From Vreelandella halophila (lineage in GTDB: Bacteria > Pseudomonadota > Gammaproteobacteria > Pseudomonadales > Oleiphilaceae): DNA of 64,000 nt. Position numbers and translations under genes: made by a program. The stretch covers positions 62,001 to 126,000 of the forward strand of contig NZ_WMEX01000006.1 in assembly GCF_009856365.1 (NCBI RefSeq), written 5' to 3'. The notes beneath the pieces are model-generated. The model was not told where the DNA came from, made no database searches, and saw only the letters and a list, made by a program, of their open reading frames with translations. Shown piece after piece: positions 47,410-55,629 of the stretch (within the stretch, counting starts at the first letter, position 1; the number at the start of each line of letters is the position of its first letter).

Positions 47410-50133
47410 GTGAGTTTGAGCACGAACGCTGTTCCAGTGCGCCGTTCCCTTCAGGCGCTGCTTCTGGCCCTGACACTGCTTCTGATGGGGTGTGGGGATA
47501 CCAGTAATTCCCCGGAGGATCCGCGGATTCTCGGCTTTCCGCCCCAGGTGGCCTATCTGGGCGTGGACTACAATTACAACTTCGGCGCCGTGGGCGGCGA
47601 CAATCTCCTCAACTATTCGCTGGTCAACAACCCCTCCTGGCTGGCCCTGGAAGCGACCACCAACAAGGCCCGCAAGGGCATCGTCCTGAGAGGCGTTCCC
47701 GGTATTACTGGTGGGCGTGAAGGCGAGGACGACCTAGGGCAGTACGACAGCATCCGTATCGCCACCAATGACGGCAACCTGATCGGGGACAGCGAGTTCA
47801 GCGTCGAGGTGCGGCACAATCCGCTCGAAGTGGTTTCCGGTACGGTGACCGAAGGGGAGCCCTATGAACCTGAGGTGAGTAAGGATTCGGATGAGGTCTG
47901 TGAGGTTCCGGACATGAGCGTGAGCCCGGGTGTGACGGTTCATCACGAGAAACTTGTTTCAGAGAATACAAAGGTAACGGCGCCCAGCGATTATGGCAGT
48001 GGCTCCAAGGACTACCAGACCTATCGGGCCCTGGTCCGGGTGGATCTGGGACAGCCTTCGGTCGAGCCGGTTTCAGTCCGTTTCCGCATCCAGGGCCAGG
48101 AGCCGTGTAGCGCCGAGGACGAGGAGGAACTGCCCTGTGAGTACGAGGGCGGCAACCAGAATCGGGCGATCTATAAAGAAGATCTGATCCTGGATGGTAA
48201 CAACGCCTATGGGTCCGGGTTCCCGGAACCGCCCGAATACCTCGAGTACCTCTCTGAGGATGACGATGGGGGGACCGGGTTGCTTCATTTTGAAGCCGGG
48301 CAGACCACCTGCTTCATCCCGGTCTGGGTCCATGACGACCGTTTCGCCGAGAACACTGAATCCTTTGAGGTTGAGCTTCAGGAGGTAACGGAAGGCATTG
48401 CCAGCCTGAATGATAACGGCGCGGTGCGTACCCGGAGCATTCAGATTGAGGACAATACGCCTACGGCGGGTTTTGAGACGGAGAGTATTACGGTCAGTGA
48501 AAACGGGGGGCGGGAGGTAACGGCCACCCTGAATCGTTCCAATGACACCGGTGAAACGCTTTACGCGGCGGTTGAAGTCGTGGAGGTCACTGATGGTCCT
48601 TCCTGGCAGGTGGATCTCTGCCCTGAGCAGGGGAGCACCGACTGCGTCACGGCTAGTAAGACCACCAACAATGACTCGCTGGTTATTGCGTTTGATCCGG
48701 GAAGTGATGAGACGACTTTCTACGTGCAGGCGTCGACCAGTTCTGATGCCCCTCTCAAAGAGGAAATAATGCGGGAGCTTCAGTTTGACCAGAGCTTCCA
48801 GTACGGCCGCGAATTCGCGGCGGCGACCACGGACAGCACTGTGGAGACCTATATCAACGAATGGCCCGATGATGTGACGCAGAGTGAGCTTGGGTTCTCT
48901 GTTGATAGCTTGGTTGCCGGAGCCCTGGGGGAGGTCTATGTCGCGGGCGTTGACAGCTCCAGCGCGATCCGTCTTCAGAGCATCAACCGGCTTGGCAATC
49001 CCGATGTGAGTGGGGGTACGCAGAGTGATGTGGTGGCCCTTGGGGAGAACAGTGGTGTGGACAGTGGTGGCTGGCCCCAGACGTCGGACGCAATCCAGCT
49101 GGCCTTTGCGGGTGAGAATACTGGCACGACCGGCTCCCCACAGGTCACCCGCTACCTTGGTGTGGCTTATCCAACGGCTTCCGATAAGGGGATGGTGAAG
49201 CTTTTCCGCTCCACAATTTCCACGGGCGATTCCGATAATGACGGTAACGACGAGACGGTTCGCTCTGAAGAAGCCGAGGAGTTCCTCTGGCAGATGAACC
49301 CTGTTGCTGACGGGGTATGGGACCAGAAGGTGTTAGATGTGAACCAGGATGGAACCCTCTACGCGGGCGCTCTTGATAATGATTCTGTGCGCGTGACGCG
49401 CATTGATACTGGCGAGGAGGGTGACCCTGCGGAACCCGTTGCAGACCCGGCCTGGACGGAAAATCTGGAGGCCACCGACCCGCTGCTCAACGGGCTCTTT
49501 GACACCGACACAGCCGGCATCGTGGCTTTGGGAAGCGACAAGGGCGCGGTTGATCCCGGTACCAACATCGGCGGTGAGGACTTCTATCTGTTTTCGCGCA
49601 ATGCGGATGGTGGCGCCGTGAATGAGCGGGTCCAGTTCGGTACGGAGGGGGACGACAGGGCTGATCTTGCTGGGGCGGATGGAAACCGCTTCTGGCTGGC
49701 CGGCAACCAGGGTGGTCCCTATCAGGAGGATGGCTCAGGGGATTTTGAGGAAGACACGGACGGTTCCGCCGGGCCTTTCCTGATTGTCGTCAACAGCAAC
49801 GGTAACGTGCAGGGAGCGATCCATCCGGACATTCCTGAAGATCAGAATTGGCAGGTCAGTAACATTCAGGCCCTTGCGGTCTCCGGGAATGACGCCTTCA
49901 TCGCCGGGCAGACCGGGGATGACAGGGCCTACCTGATGGGCCTGCGTTACACCGGTTCCCAGTCCGGGGATGAACCATCGATTGAGCAGCGCTGGAGTGG
50001 CATTGTCGATGGTGCGAACGGGATCGTGGACATGGATAACTATCGTGACCGCAAGCTCTATCTGGTGCTGGAAACTGATGCCGGCCAGATGATCCGACCT
50101 TACGATCAGGTCGGCAATCCGCTGACGCAATAA
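47410..50133 (+). CDS. Large lipoprotein with Ig-like, Calx-beta-like and propeller-like regions
   Basis: A 907-residue predicted outer-membrane or surface lipoprotein with lipobox LLLMGC (Cys28). An Ig-like domain follows (about 35-110, with YNYNFGAVGGD and WLALEATTNKARKGI). Next come two Calx-beta-like modules (about 165-370 and 375-480; FIPVWVHDDRFAENTESFEVEL and TESITVSENGGREV). The C-terminal half repeats short strands of the type GEVYVAGVDSS, LYAGALDNDS and FWLAGNQGG, like a beta-propeller. It is very acidic. The GTG at 47410 has GGGAG 10 nt upstream; in-frame ATGs at 47401 and 47359 are less well spaced. Function is unknown. Confidence 0.75.
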   Translation: MSLSTNAVPVRRSLQALLLALTLLLMGCGDTSNSPEDPRILGFPPQVAYLGVDYNYNFGAVGGDNLLNYSLVNNPSWLALEATTNKARKGIVLRGVPGITGGREGEDDLGQYDSIRIATNDGNLIGDSEFSVEVRHNPLEVVSGTVTEGEPYEPEVSKDSDEVCEVPDMSVSPGVTVHHEKLVSENTKVTAPSDYGSGSKDYQTYRALVRVDLGQPSVEPVSVRFRIQGQEPCSAEDEEELPCEYEGGNQNRAIYKEDLILDGNNAYGSGFPEPPEYLEYLSEDDDGGTGLLHFEAGQTTCFIPVWVHDDRFAENTESFEVELQEVTEGIASLNDNGAVRTRSIQIEDNTPTAGFETESITVSENGGREVTATLNRSNDTGETLYAAVEVVEVTDGPSWQVDLCPEQGSTDCVTASKTTNNDSLVIAFDPGSDETTFYVQASTSSDAPLKEEIMRELQFDQSFQYGREFAAATTDSTVETYINEWPDDVTQSELGFSVDSLVAGALGEVYVAGVDSSSAIRLQSINRLGNPDVSGGTQSDVVALGENSGVDSGGWPQTSDAIQLAFAGENTGTTGSPQVTRYLGVAYPTASDKGMVKLFRSTISTGDSDNDGNDETVRSEEAEEFLWQMNPVADGVWDQKVLDVNQDGTLYAGALDNDSVRVTRIDTGEEGDPAEPVADPAWTENLEATDPLLNGLFDTDTAGIVALGSDKGAVDPGTNIGGEDFYLFSRNADGGAVNERVQFGTEGDDRADLAGADGNRFWLAGNQGGPYQEDGSGDFEEDTDGSAGPFLIVVNSNGNVQGAIHPDIPEDQNWQVSNIQALAVSGNDAFIAGQTGDDRAYLMGLRYTGSQSGDEPSIEQRWSGIVDGANGIVDMDNYRDRKLYLVLETDAGQMIRPYDQVGNPLTQ

Positions 50134-50145
50134 GCTCCCACCTGA

Positions 50146-50772
50146 TCAGATGGTGGTATGCAGGTGGTGCCCGTCTGCATAGAGGCGCAGGAAGTCCGTA
50201 CCCGTGACAATGCCTGCCGGCTGGTTGTTGTGGTTGATCACCAGCGCGGCGCTGAGTTCATGGCTGAGCATCTGCTGGGCCAGGTGGTGGGCATCCGTCT
50301 CCGGGGTGACGGTTATGAAGGCGGGGAGCTCACAGCCGGACAGGGGTGCATTCTCATCCATGCCTTCCCTAATCTGTTTCAGCACCCAGGTTTCATCGAT
50401 AAGGCCCGCCACTTCCCCGGCATCCGTGGTCACCACCAGGTGATGGACCAGATGCTGGGCCATGGCATCCAGAGCCATTCGCAGAGGTGCTTTGGCACTG
50501 ATGGTGTGGAGCGCCTGGGATGCAAGCCGGCTTGAAGGGAGGTAGGGAGACTCCGCATCCCCTTCACCGCTGGACTCCTCCTGGTACTCCTGCAGGGCGC
50601 GACGGACCTCGGGCTTCCCCTGGAATCGGGCCGGTTCCTCGGGCTGCTCCGTATTCGATGCCGTCCTGCGGATGGCATCGGTTTCGTCTGTGCCCTGGAC
50701 ACGCCTCGCCCGCAGCGCCTCGGGCAGGCGGGTGCCGACCGGGCGGCCGGGTTCTGCGATGTGAATGGCCAT
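50146..50772 (-). CDS. Tandem CBS-domain protein
   Basis: A 208-residue cytoplasmic protein. The first 80 residues are polar and probably disordered. Two CBS motifs follow (about 83-140: TISAKAPLRMALDAMAQHLVHHLVV; and about 145-205: FITVTPETDAHHLAQQMLSHELSAALVI). CBS pairs bind adenine nucleotides and regulate partners, but no catalytic domain is attached. It is convergent with the large lipoprotein gene. The role is unknown. Confidence 0.85.
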   Translation of the reverse strand: MAIHIAEPGRPVGTRLPEALRARRVQGTDETDAIRRTASNTEQPEEPARFQGKPEVRRALQEYQEESSGEGDAESPYLPSSRLASQALHTISAKAPLRMALDAMAQHLVHHLVVTTDAGEVAGLIDETWVLKQIREGMDENAPLSGCELPAFITVTPETDAHHLAQQMLSHELSAALVINHNNQPAGIVTGTDFLRLYADGHHLHTTI

Positions 50773-50840
50773 TGAGTCGTCCCCATTGATCCGTTTCCAA
50801 AGGTTATCGGCCGGTTCACGGAAAATTCAAGGAACCAGCG

Positions 50841-51956
50841 CTAACTCCTGGCGAATCGTTGAGGGCTAACACGTTGTGCCGTGTCCGCTGGAAGGGGGGA
50901 TGGGGTGCCTGAAACAAGGGCCGCGAGATGCGCCGCGAGCAGGGGGGCGTACATCAGACCCTTGCCGCCCAGGCCGGCAAGTACAAACCGGCCATTGAGC
51001 TGACCTGCCACAGGCATATGGTCCGGGGTGGTGCTCCGAAAGCCAACCCAGTGTCCGGAGCCCCGGTTCCCTTCCAGCTGGTTTGCAAGTGTCGGAAGCC
51101 AGTGGCCCAGGTTCTCAAGGTTGGCCTGATCGCTGAGGGGATCGGGTGTTTCCAGGTCGGAATCCCGGTCGAAGGTGGCACCCACACACAGCCGGCCACT
51201 GAATGGAGGCAGCGCATAACCTGCCCCGGCCAACGCTACATGGGGAGTGGATAAGAGGGTGGGCAGGGTGGTGAGCTGCCCTCTGATACGGCCCAGAGGC
51301 AGATCCGGTGCCCACTCGGTGGTTTGGGCGCCCGTGGCGACAATCAGGGTCGACGCCTCAAGGGTCTCTCCTTCCGGAAGGGCTACCTGCCAGGAATCCG
51401 CGCTGGCCTGAATCCGGTTCCCGTCCGCGGCTGCGGTGATCGTGCGTATCATCGGATGGCCGAGTGCGGCCTGGCGGAGCGCATCCACGCGTATATGCCC
51501 TCCGCCAGGGAACCAGAGCCCGGGTATCTCGAGCTCAAGCCCGCTCAGCAGCGAGGCCCGGTCACTGTCGACCGGTTCCAGGAAGTCCGGATCCCACTGG
51601 TTGCGGGCCAGGAGTTTCTGTTGCCGTTGCTGCTCCCTTTGGTTCCAGGCCAGGCTCAGTGTCCCGGTTGGTGACCAGAAATCGATCTCCGGATGCTGTG
51701 TCTGGAGGTGGGTGTAGAATTCCGAGGCGACCTGGAAAGCCTGATGGGCAAACCGGGTTTCCGGATTGTAGTCCACCGCCGGCTTCATGTAGAGCGCGCC
51801 CCGGCGTTCTGGGTCCGGCGGAGCGGGTGGGGCAGGATCCAGCACGGTTGCCTGTATGCCGCTCTCCGCAAGCCGGCGTGCCGCAAGGCTTCCGGCTACC
51901 CCGCCGCCGGCGATGATCACGCCCGGTTGTGGATCCGATGCATCATGAGAGGCCAT
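50841..51956 (-). CDS. FAD-dependent oxidoreductase resembling the MnmC C-terminal domain
   Basis: A 371-residue DAO-fold flavoprotein. The FAD motif is VIIAGGGVAGSLAARRLAE. ERRGALYMKPAVDYNPET..AFQVASEFYTHL, GHWVGFRSTTPDHMPVAG and the C-terminal SPQRFARS resemble the FAD half of MnmC, which removes the carboxymethyl group from cmnm5(s2)U34 in tRNA. The methyltransferase half is absent, as in stand-alone MnmC2 proteins. Another DAO enzyme (glycine-oxidase-like) is the main alternative. It is divergent from the MshEN-like gene, with a 105-bp gap. Confidence 0.65.
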   Translation of the reverse strand: MASHDASDPQPGVIIAGGGVAGSLAARRLAESGIQATVLDPAPPAPPDPERRGALYMKPAVDYNPETRFAHQAFQVASEFYTHLQTQHPEIDFWSPTGTLSLAWNQREQQRQQKLLARNQWDPDFLEPVDSDRASLLSGLELEIPGLWFPGGGHIRVDALRQAALGHPMIRTITAAADGNRIQASADSWQVALPEGETLEASTLIVATGAQTTEWAPDLPLGRIRGQLTTLPTLLSTPHVALAGAGYALPPFSGRLCVGATFDRDSDLETPDPLSDQANLENLGHWLPTLANQLEGNRGSGHWVGFRSTTPDHMPVAGQLNGRFVLAGLGGKGLMYAPLLAAHLAALVSGTPSPLPADTAQRVSPQRFARS

Positions 51957-52061
51957 TTGACGTTCCGTTACCTTTCATAAAGTTTAATTTCTGTACACGG
52001 ATCACAGGCCGCGCCACTATGATCCCGGATTTTCGGATTGCACAACAAGAGGGTGGCATCC

Positions 52062-52802
52062 ATGGCAACGCCCAGCTCCCAGCAGCTTGAGAAAAGCCGT
52101 CTCGGTCGGATCCTGGTCAATCGGGGCTACATCACCGACTATCAGCTCCAGGTGGCGCTGGAGGAACAGCGCGAATCCGGCGACAAGCTGGGTGCGATTC
52201 TCCTGCGGGCGGGCTGGCTTTCCGAGCGGGAGCTGCAGCGCACGCTGCGTCACCAGAACCGGTACCGTTATGCGGCAGCATTGACCGCCATGGTGATTAC
52301 GCCACTTCAGCCGGTGGCTGCACTGGCATCGCCTACTCCGGCGCTGCCTGCCAAGGGACCCCAGACCAGCAGCCAGCAGGTGCGCATTGACAGCGCCAGC
52401 ATGCAGCCTCTGAGTGAGAGTGAAATGGGGGGCGTTGTGGCCCAGGGGAGGGATACCTTCCCCGCGGGTGCGGTTCAGCTGTCCGCCATTCCGGCCTCCA
52501 ATGCAGAAGCCGAAGACCAGGCTCTGGATGCCCTTGAGTTTACCGCCCGCACTTTCCTGCCTGCCATGAATTTTCTGGATGCGGACGTGACGGTTACAGG
52601 CGTGGAGTTCGGGCCGGATGGTCCCGGATTTGCCGTTGGCGAACAGGGTGGTGTGAGTCTGGCCATGCCGACTCATATCCATGAGATCCGTATGGAAGGC
52701 ATCCGGGTGGAGGGTGCGCCCGCTTCCCATTCCATGGGGAACATCACCATGAGGAACATCCGCTTCTCCAGTGCCTCCAGCCTGACCATCAGGTCCCGCT
52801 GA
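52062..52802 (+). CDS. MshEN-type domain fused to an uncharacterised C-terminal region
   Basis: A 246-residue protein. Residues about 8-65 (LGRILVNRGYITDYQLQVALEEQRES...LGAILLRAGWLSERELQRTL) match the N-terminal MshEN/T2SSE_N module of type II secretion and type IV pilus ATPases, which binds c-di-GMP in some. A hydrophobic Ala-rich stretch follows (about 70-95). The rest holds LSESEMGGVVAQG and a beta-rich tail repeating short strands (ITMRNIRFSSASSLTI). No ATPase domain is present. The ATG at 52062 has GAGGG 8 nt upstream. Function is unknown. Confidence 0.65.
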   Translation: MATPSSQQLEKSRLGRILVNRGYITDYQLQVALEEQRESGDKLGAILLRAGWLSERELQRTLRHQNRYRYAAALTAMVITPLQPVAALASPTPALPAKGPQTSSQQVRIDSASMQPLSESEMGGVVAQGRDTFPAGAVQLSAIPASNAEAEDQALDALEFTARTFLPAMNFLDADVTVTGVEFGPDGPGFAVGEQGGVSLAMPTHIHEIRMEGIRVEGAPASHSMGNITMRNIRFSSASSLTIRSR

Positions 52803-52815
52803 GCCGGTTGTGGCA

Positions 52816-53307
52816 TCAGGCGCTGGCGAATACCTGGCTGTGGGTAAGGCTCTGGGATTCGCCGGTGCTTCCGTAAAGCGCCTGCTGTTGGTCCACTCCG
52901 CGGATGATATCCGAGATGCGGGATATGCGGCGCTGAAGGTGACCGAGGATTCGGCCATTGACGGCATTGCGGTGCTGGCATTCGCTGAGCTGCTTCTGGG
53001 CAGCTTCCCAGCGCTGCATCAGGAGTGAATCAGCGCCTGCCTGGTCACGGAGGTAATCGCTGACGGCCTGACCACTGTCCGGCCTGTATCCGAGCTGGGC
53101 AAGCAGGCGGATTTTCTGTTTCGCCCGTTCCCTGAGTGCATCAAGCAGTTCGTTTTTTTCACTGGTCGCCTGTTCCAGCTGCTGCATATCGTTGCCGGCC
53201 AGGGACCGGTGTTCCTGCTCCAGTACTTCGGCCAGCCGGGTGAGGTTGGCCTCGTCCTTTCTCAGCAGTTGATCCAGCGTTTCGAACGTTGTCTTGCGGT
53301 CAGTCAT
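52816..53307 (-). CDS. flgN: Flagellar export chaperone FlgN
   Basis: A 163-residue helical protein with long amphipathic helices (LLRKDEANLTRLAEVLEQEH and QLEQATSEKNELLDALRER) and the conserved C-terminal QHRNAVNGRILG, characteristic of FlgN. It chaperones the hook-filament junction proteins FlgK and FlgL. Located 6 bp after flgM, so both are on the same transcript. Confidence 0.9.
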   Translation of the reverse strand: MTDRKTTFETLDQLLRKDEANLTRLAEVLEQEHRSLAGNDMQQLEQATSEKNELLDALRERAKQKIRLLAQLGYRPDSGQAVSDYLRDQAGADSLLMQRWEAAQKQLSECQHRNAVNGRILGHLQRRISRISDIIRGVDQQQALYGSTGESQSLTHSQVFASA

Positions 53308-53313
53308 GGCGTT

Positions 53314-53637
53314 TTACCCGAAAATGCTGTCATCCACATCAAGCATTTTCTGGGCCAGTTTTTCGGCATCGACTGAGTAGGAACCGTCCTCAAGCGCTTC
53401 ACGGATGCGGGACACCTTGGCGTCGTCCACTTCCGGCTGCTGCTGGAGCGTCTGCTCTGCAGCCTTGATGTTGCGTGCGTCCGGGCTCAGGTCCACGCGG
53501 GTGCTCTCGCGCGCCTGTGAGCCGCCTTCCGCGGGCTGCTGTGGCGTTTTCTGCCCCTGGGCGTCGTCACGCTGCCGCAGGGTCTGTTTCTGGGTGTTGA
53601 GGGCGTTGTTGTTGGCCCCATTGAAATCGATTGCCAT
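53314..53637 (-). CDS. flgM: Anti-sigma-28 factor FlgM
   Basis: A 107-residue protein, disordered in its first half. The C-terminal ESTRVDLSPDARNIKAAE, VDDAKVSRIREALEDGSYSVDAEKLAQKML is the FliA-binding region. It holds sigma-28 until the hook is built and it is exported. The ATG at 53637 has GGGG 8 nt upstream; an in-frame GTG at 53646 is less likely. A sigma-28 promoter lies directly upstream, making the expected feedback loop. Confidence 0.92.
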   Translation of the reverse strand: MAIDFNGANNNALNTQKQTLRQRDDAQGQKTPQQPAEGGSQARESTRVDLSPDARNIKAAEQTLQQQPEVDDAKVSRIREALEDGSYSVDAEKLAQKMLDVDDSIFG

Positions 53638-53675
53638 GGCTTTCACCCCGTTCGGATCCGGATTCTCTGTGAATT

Positions 53676-53702
53676 GTAACGGCAGCGTGGCCGCAAACTT
53701 TA
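53676..53702 (-). promoter_or_regulatory. Sigma-28 (FliA) promoter of flgMN
   Basis: On the minus strand, TAAAGTTT-N11-GCCGTTAC against the consensus TAAAGTTT-N11-GCCGATAA: a perfect -35, 11-bp spacing and 6 of 8 in the -10. It lies 38 bp before the flgM ATG. Confidence 0.85.
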
Positions 53703-53773
53703 GCCTTGCGCGGCATTTTTTTCATCACCAGGCATGGAACTGCCGCTTTTCGGCATGATCCTGCCGCTTCCGT

Positions 53774-54505
53774 TCAGTTGATCGCGACCCGCCCGGGCTC
53801 GGTGATCCGGCCGCGGACCCGGCGCCCCGAGTTTTCGTTGATCACTGGAATCTGTTCGCCCACGCGGCCACTGCGCTCGGCCTTGCCTCGGGTTGTGATG
53901 GAGAAAGCATCGCTTCCTGCAGAGATGACTACGCGGTCGCCGCGCTCCACTGCCAGTGGTTTCTCGACCATGTGCGGCGTGATCGGGGTACCTGCGCGGA
54001 TGGTGCGTGTGGCCTGCATGCCGATCATGTGCTCGGGATCCCGGAACCCGTTGCGGCGCTGTTCGTTGAGGACCACCGGGCTTGAGCGCAGCATGTCCGG
54101 GCTGAGCCGTTCGCCACGGCCAATGGGCCGGTCCGCGACCCAGCCGTCCACCTGGATACGCACTGTCGCACTGAGAAAGATCCGCCAGGGTTGATCCCCC
54201 TGACAGCTGACCAGCAGCGTGGTGCGCGTGGAGCGTTCCGGGTCACCCGCGAATTCGACCCCCAGCGCCTGCGGGCAGCGGTTGAGCGAGAGTCGGTTGT
54301 CCACGCTGCCAATGTCGTATTCAACCTCGCGCCCCTTTGCAGCCTGTTCCTTTGCAAAGGATTCCAGGAAACCGTCCGCCGCGTCCGTGATGCGTTCAGC
54401 GGTGGTCTGCTCCGGTTCCGAAGCCGTTGCCACCCCCGGAAGCAGCATGGCAGCCAGGAGGAGATAGCGGAAAACCGGCATTGGATTGGCGTTGGCGATG
54501 CGCAT
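53774..54505 (-). CDS. flgA: Flagellar P-ring assembly chaperone FlgA
   Basis: A 243-residue periplasmic protein. The signal peptide ends about residue 29 (GVATA-S). The C-terminal SAF-like domain contains RPIGRGERLSPDML, RTIRAGTPITPHMVEKP, VERGDRVVI and a final RGRITEPGRVAI. It helps FlgI form the P ring. ATG at 54505 is used; TTG at 54514 with AAGGA upstream and a later ATG at 54481 are alternatives. It is divergent from cheV and 136 bp before flgM. Confidence 0.9.
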   Translation of the reverse strand: MRIANANPMPVFRYLLLAAMLLPGVATASEPEQTTAERITDAADGFLESFAKEQAAKGREVEYDIGSVDNRLSLNRCPQALGVEFAGDPERSTRTTLLVSCQGDQPWRIFLSATVRIQVDGWVADRPIGRGERLSPDMLRSSPVVLNEQRRNGFRDPEHMIGMQATRTIRAGTPITPHMVEKPLAVERGDRVVISAGSDAFSITTRGKAERSGRVGEQIPVINENSGRRVRGRITEPGRVAIN

Positions 54506-54670
54506 GGCGGTCAAAATGTCCTATCCTTGCGGGTAATCGGTGCCACGTTCGACCCGTGTCGGGGGTGGCACAACCCATACCGGCGAAAATCCGGCACAAG
54601 CCGGACGTTGTTCGCATTCTTCCGTTATGAAATGCAACAACCATGCCGGCTCATTATGACGGGCAGGACT

Positions 54671-55612
54671 ATGGCGGGACTACTCGACAACGTGAATCAA
54701 CGTACCCAGATGGTGGGGCAGAACCGGCTCGAACTGCTGCTGTTCCAGCTCAAGGGGGAGCAGTTCTACGGCATCAATGTGTTCAAGGTCCGGGAAGTGC
54801 TTCCCTGCCCGGCATTGACGGCAATTCCGCACAGCCACCCTGTGGTCCGGGGGGTTTCCTACGTGCGGGGTGAGACGGTGCCGATCATTGATACCGGTAT
54901 GGCCATCGGCAGACAGCCGATTCCGGATGAGGAACTGTCAGAGTCGCTGGTGATCGTGTCGGAATACAACCGCAAGACCCAGGGGTTTCTTGTGCGCCGG
55001 GTGGAACGGATCGTTAACCTCAACTGGGAAGATGTGCACCCGCCACCCAAACGGGCCCGGGCGGAGTACCTCACGGCGGTCACCGAGCTTGAGGGAAAGC
55101 TCGTGGAGATCCTGGACGTGGAGAAGATCCTGGCGGAGGTGTCGCCCATTGATGACAGCGTGAGTGAATCCTTCCAGTCGACGCTGGATACCAGCGGTGA
55201 TGCGGCAATGCGTGTGCTGGTCGCGGACGATTCCTCCGTGGCGAGAGGGCAGATCAGGCGCTGCATGGAAGCGGTCGGGCTTGAGGTCGTCATCTGCAAT
55301 GATGGCCGCGAGGCGCTGGAATACCTGGAGTCACTGGTTGCGGATGGCAGCCCAATCCACGATCATCTGGCACTGATGATTTCCGATGTGGAGATGCCGG
55401 AAATGGACGGTTATACGCTGGTGACACACTGCAAGGACAATCCAGCTCTGGCTCCCCTGTATATCATGCTGCATTCGTCGCTCAGCGGTGTGTTCAATCA
55501 GGCCATGGTCCAGAAGGTCGGTGCTGATGAATTCATGGCCAAGTTCAATCCCAACGAGCTTGCGGAGCGGGTTATGGCAGTCATGGACAAGCAACAGCAC
55601 ATGCCGTCCTGA
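54671..55612 (+). CDS. cheV: Chemotaxis coupling protein CheV (copy 2)
   Basis: A 313-residue CheW-REC fusion like the copy at 10534. It starts MAGLLDNVNQRTQMVGQNRLE (first residues shared with copy 1), has the CheW domain with LLFQLKGEQFYGINVFKVREVL and a receiver starting MRVLVADDSS with Asp in ISDVEMPEMDGYTL. It precedes cheR by 17 bp, as in Pseudomonas-type flagellar clusters. An in-frame ATG at 54656 is a possible alternative start. Residue differences between the copies are spread throughout, so the duplication is old. Confidence 0.93.
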   Translation: MAGLLDNVNQRTQMVGQNRLELLLFQLKGEQFYGINVFKVREVLPCPALTAIPHSHPVVRGVSYVRGETVPIIDTGMAIGRQPIPDEELSESLVIVSEYNRKTQGFLVRRVERIVNLNWEDVHPPPKRARAEYLTAVTELEGKLVEILDVEKILAEVSPIDDSVSESFQSTLDTSGDAAMRVLVADDSSVARGQIRRCMEAVGLEVVICNDGREALEYLESLVADGSPIHDHLALMISDVEMPEMDGYTLVTHCKDNPALAPLYIMLHSSLSGVFNQAMVQKVGADEFMAKFNPNELAERVMAVMDKQQHMPS

Positions 55613-55629
55613 CGGAGACGCCGACACCG

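Noticed and set aside
54566-54571. TGGCAC as half of a sigma-54 promoter for cheV
   Set aside because: The -12 element (TTGC) is missing at the required spacing on either strand.
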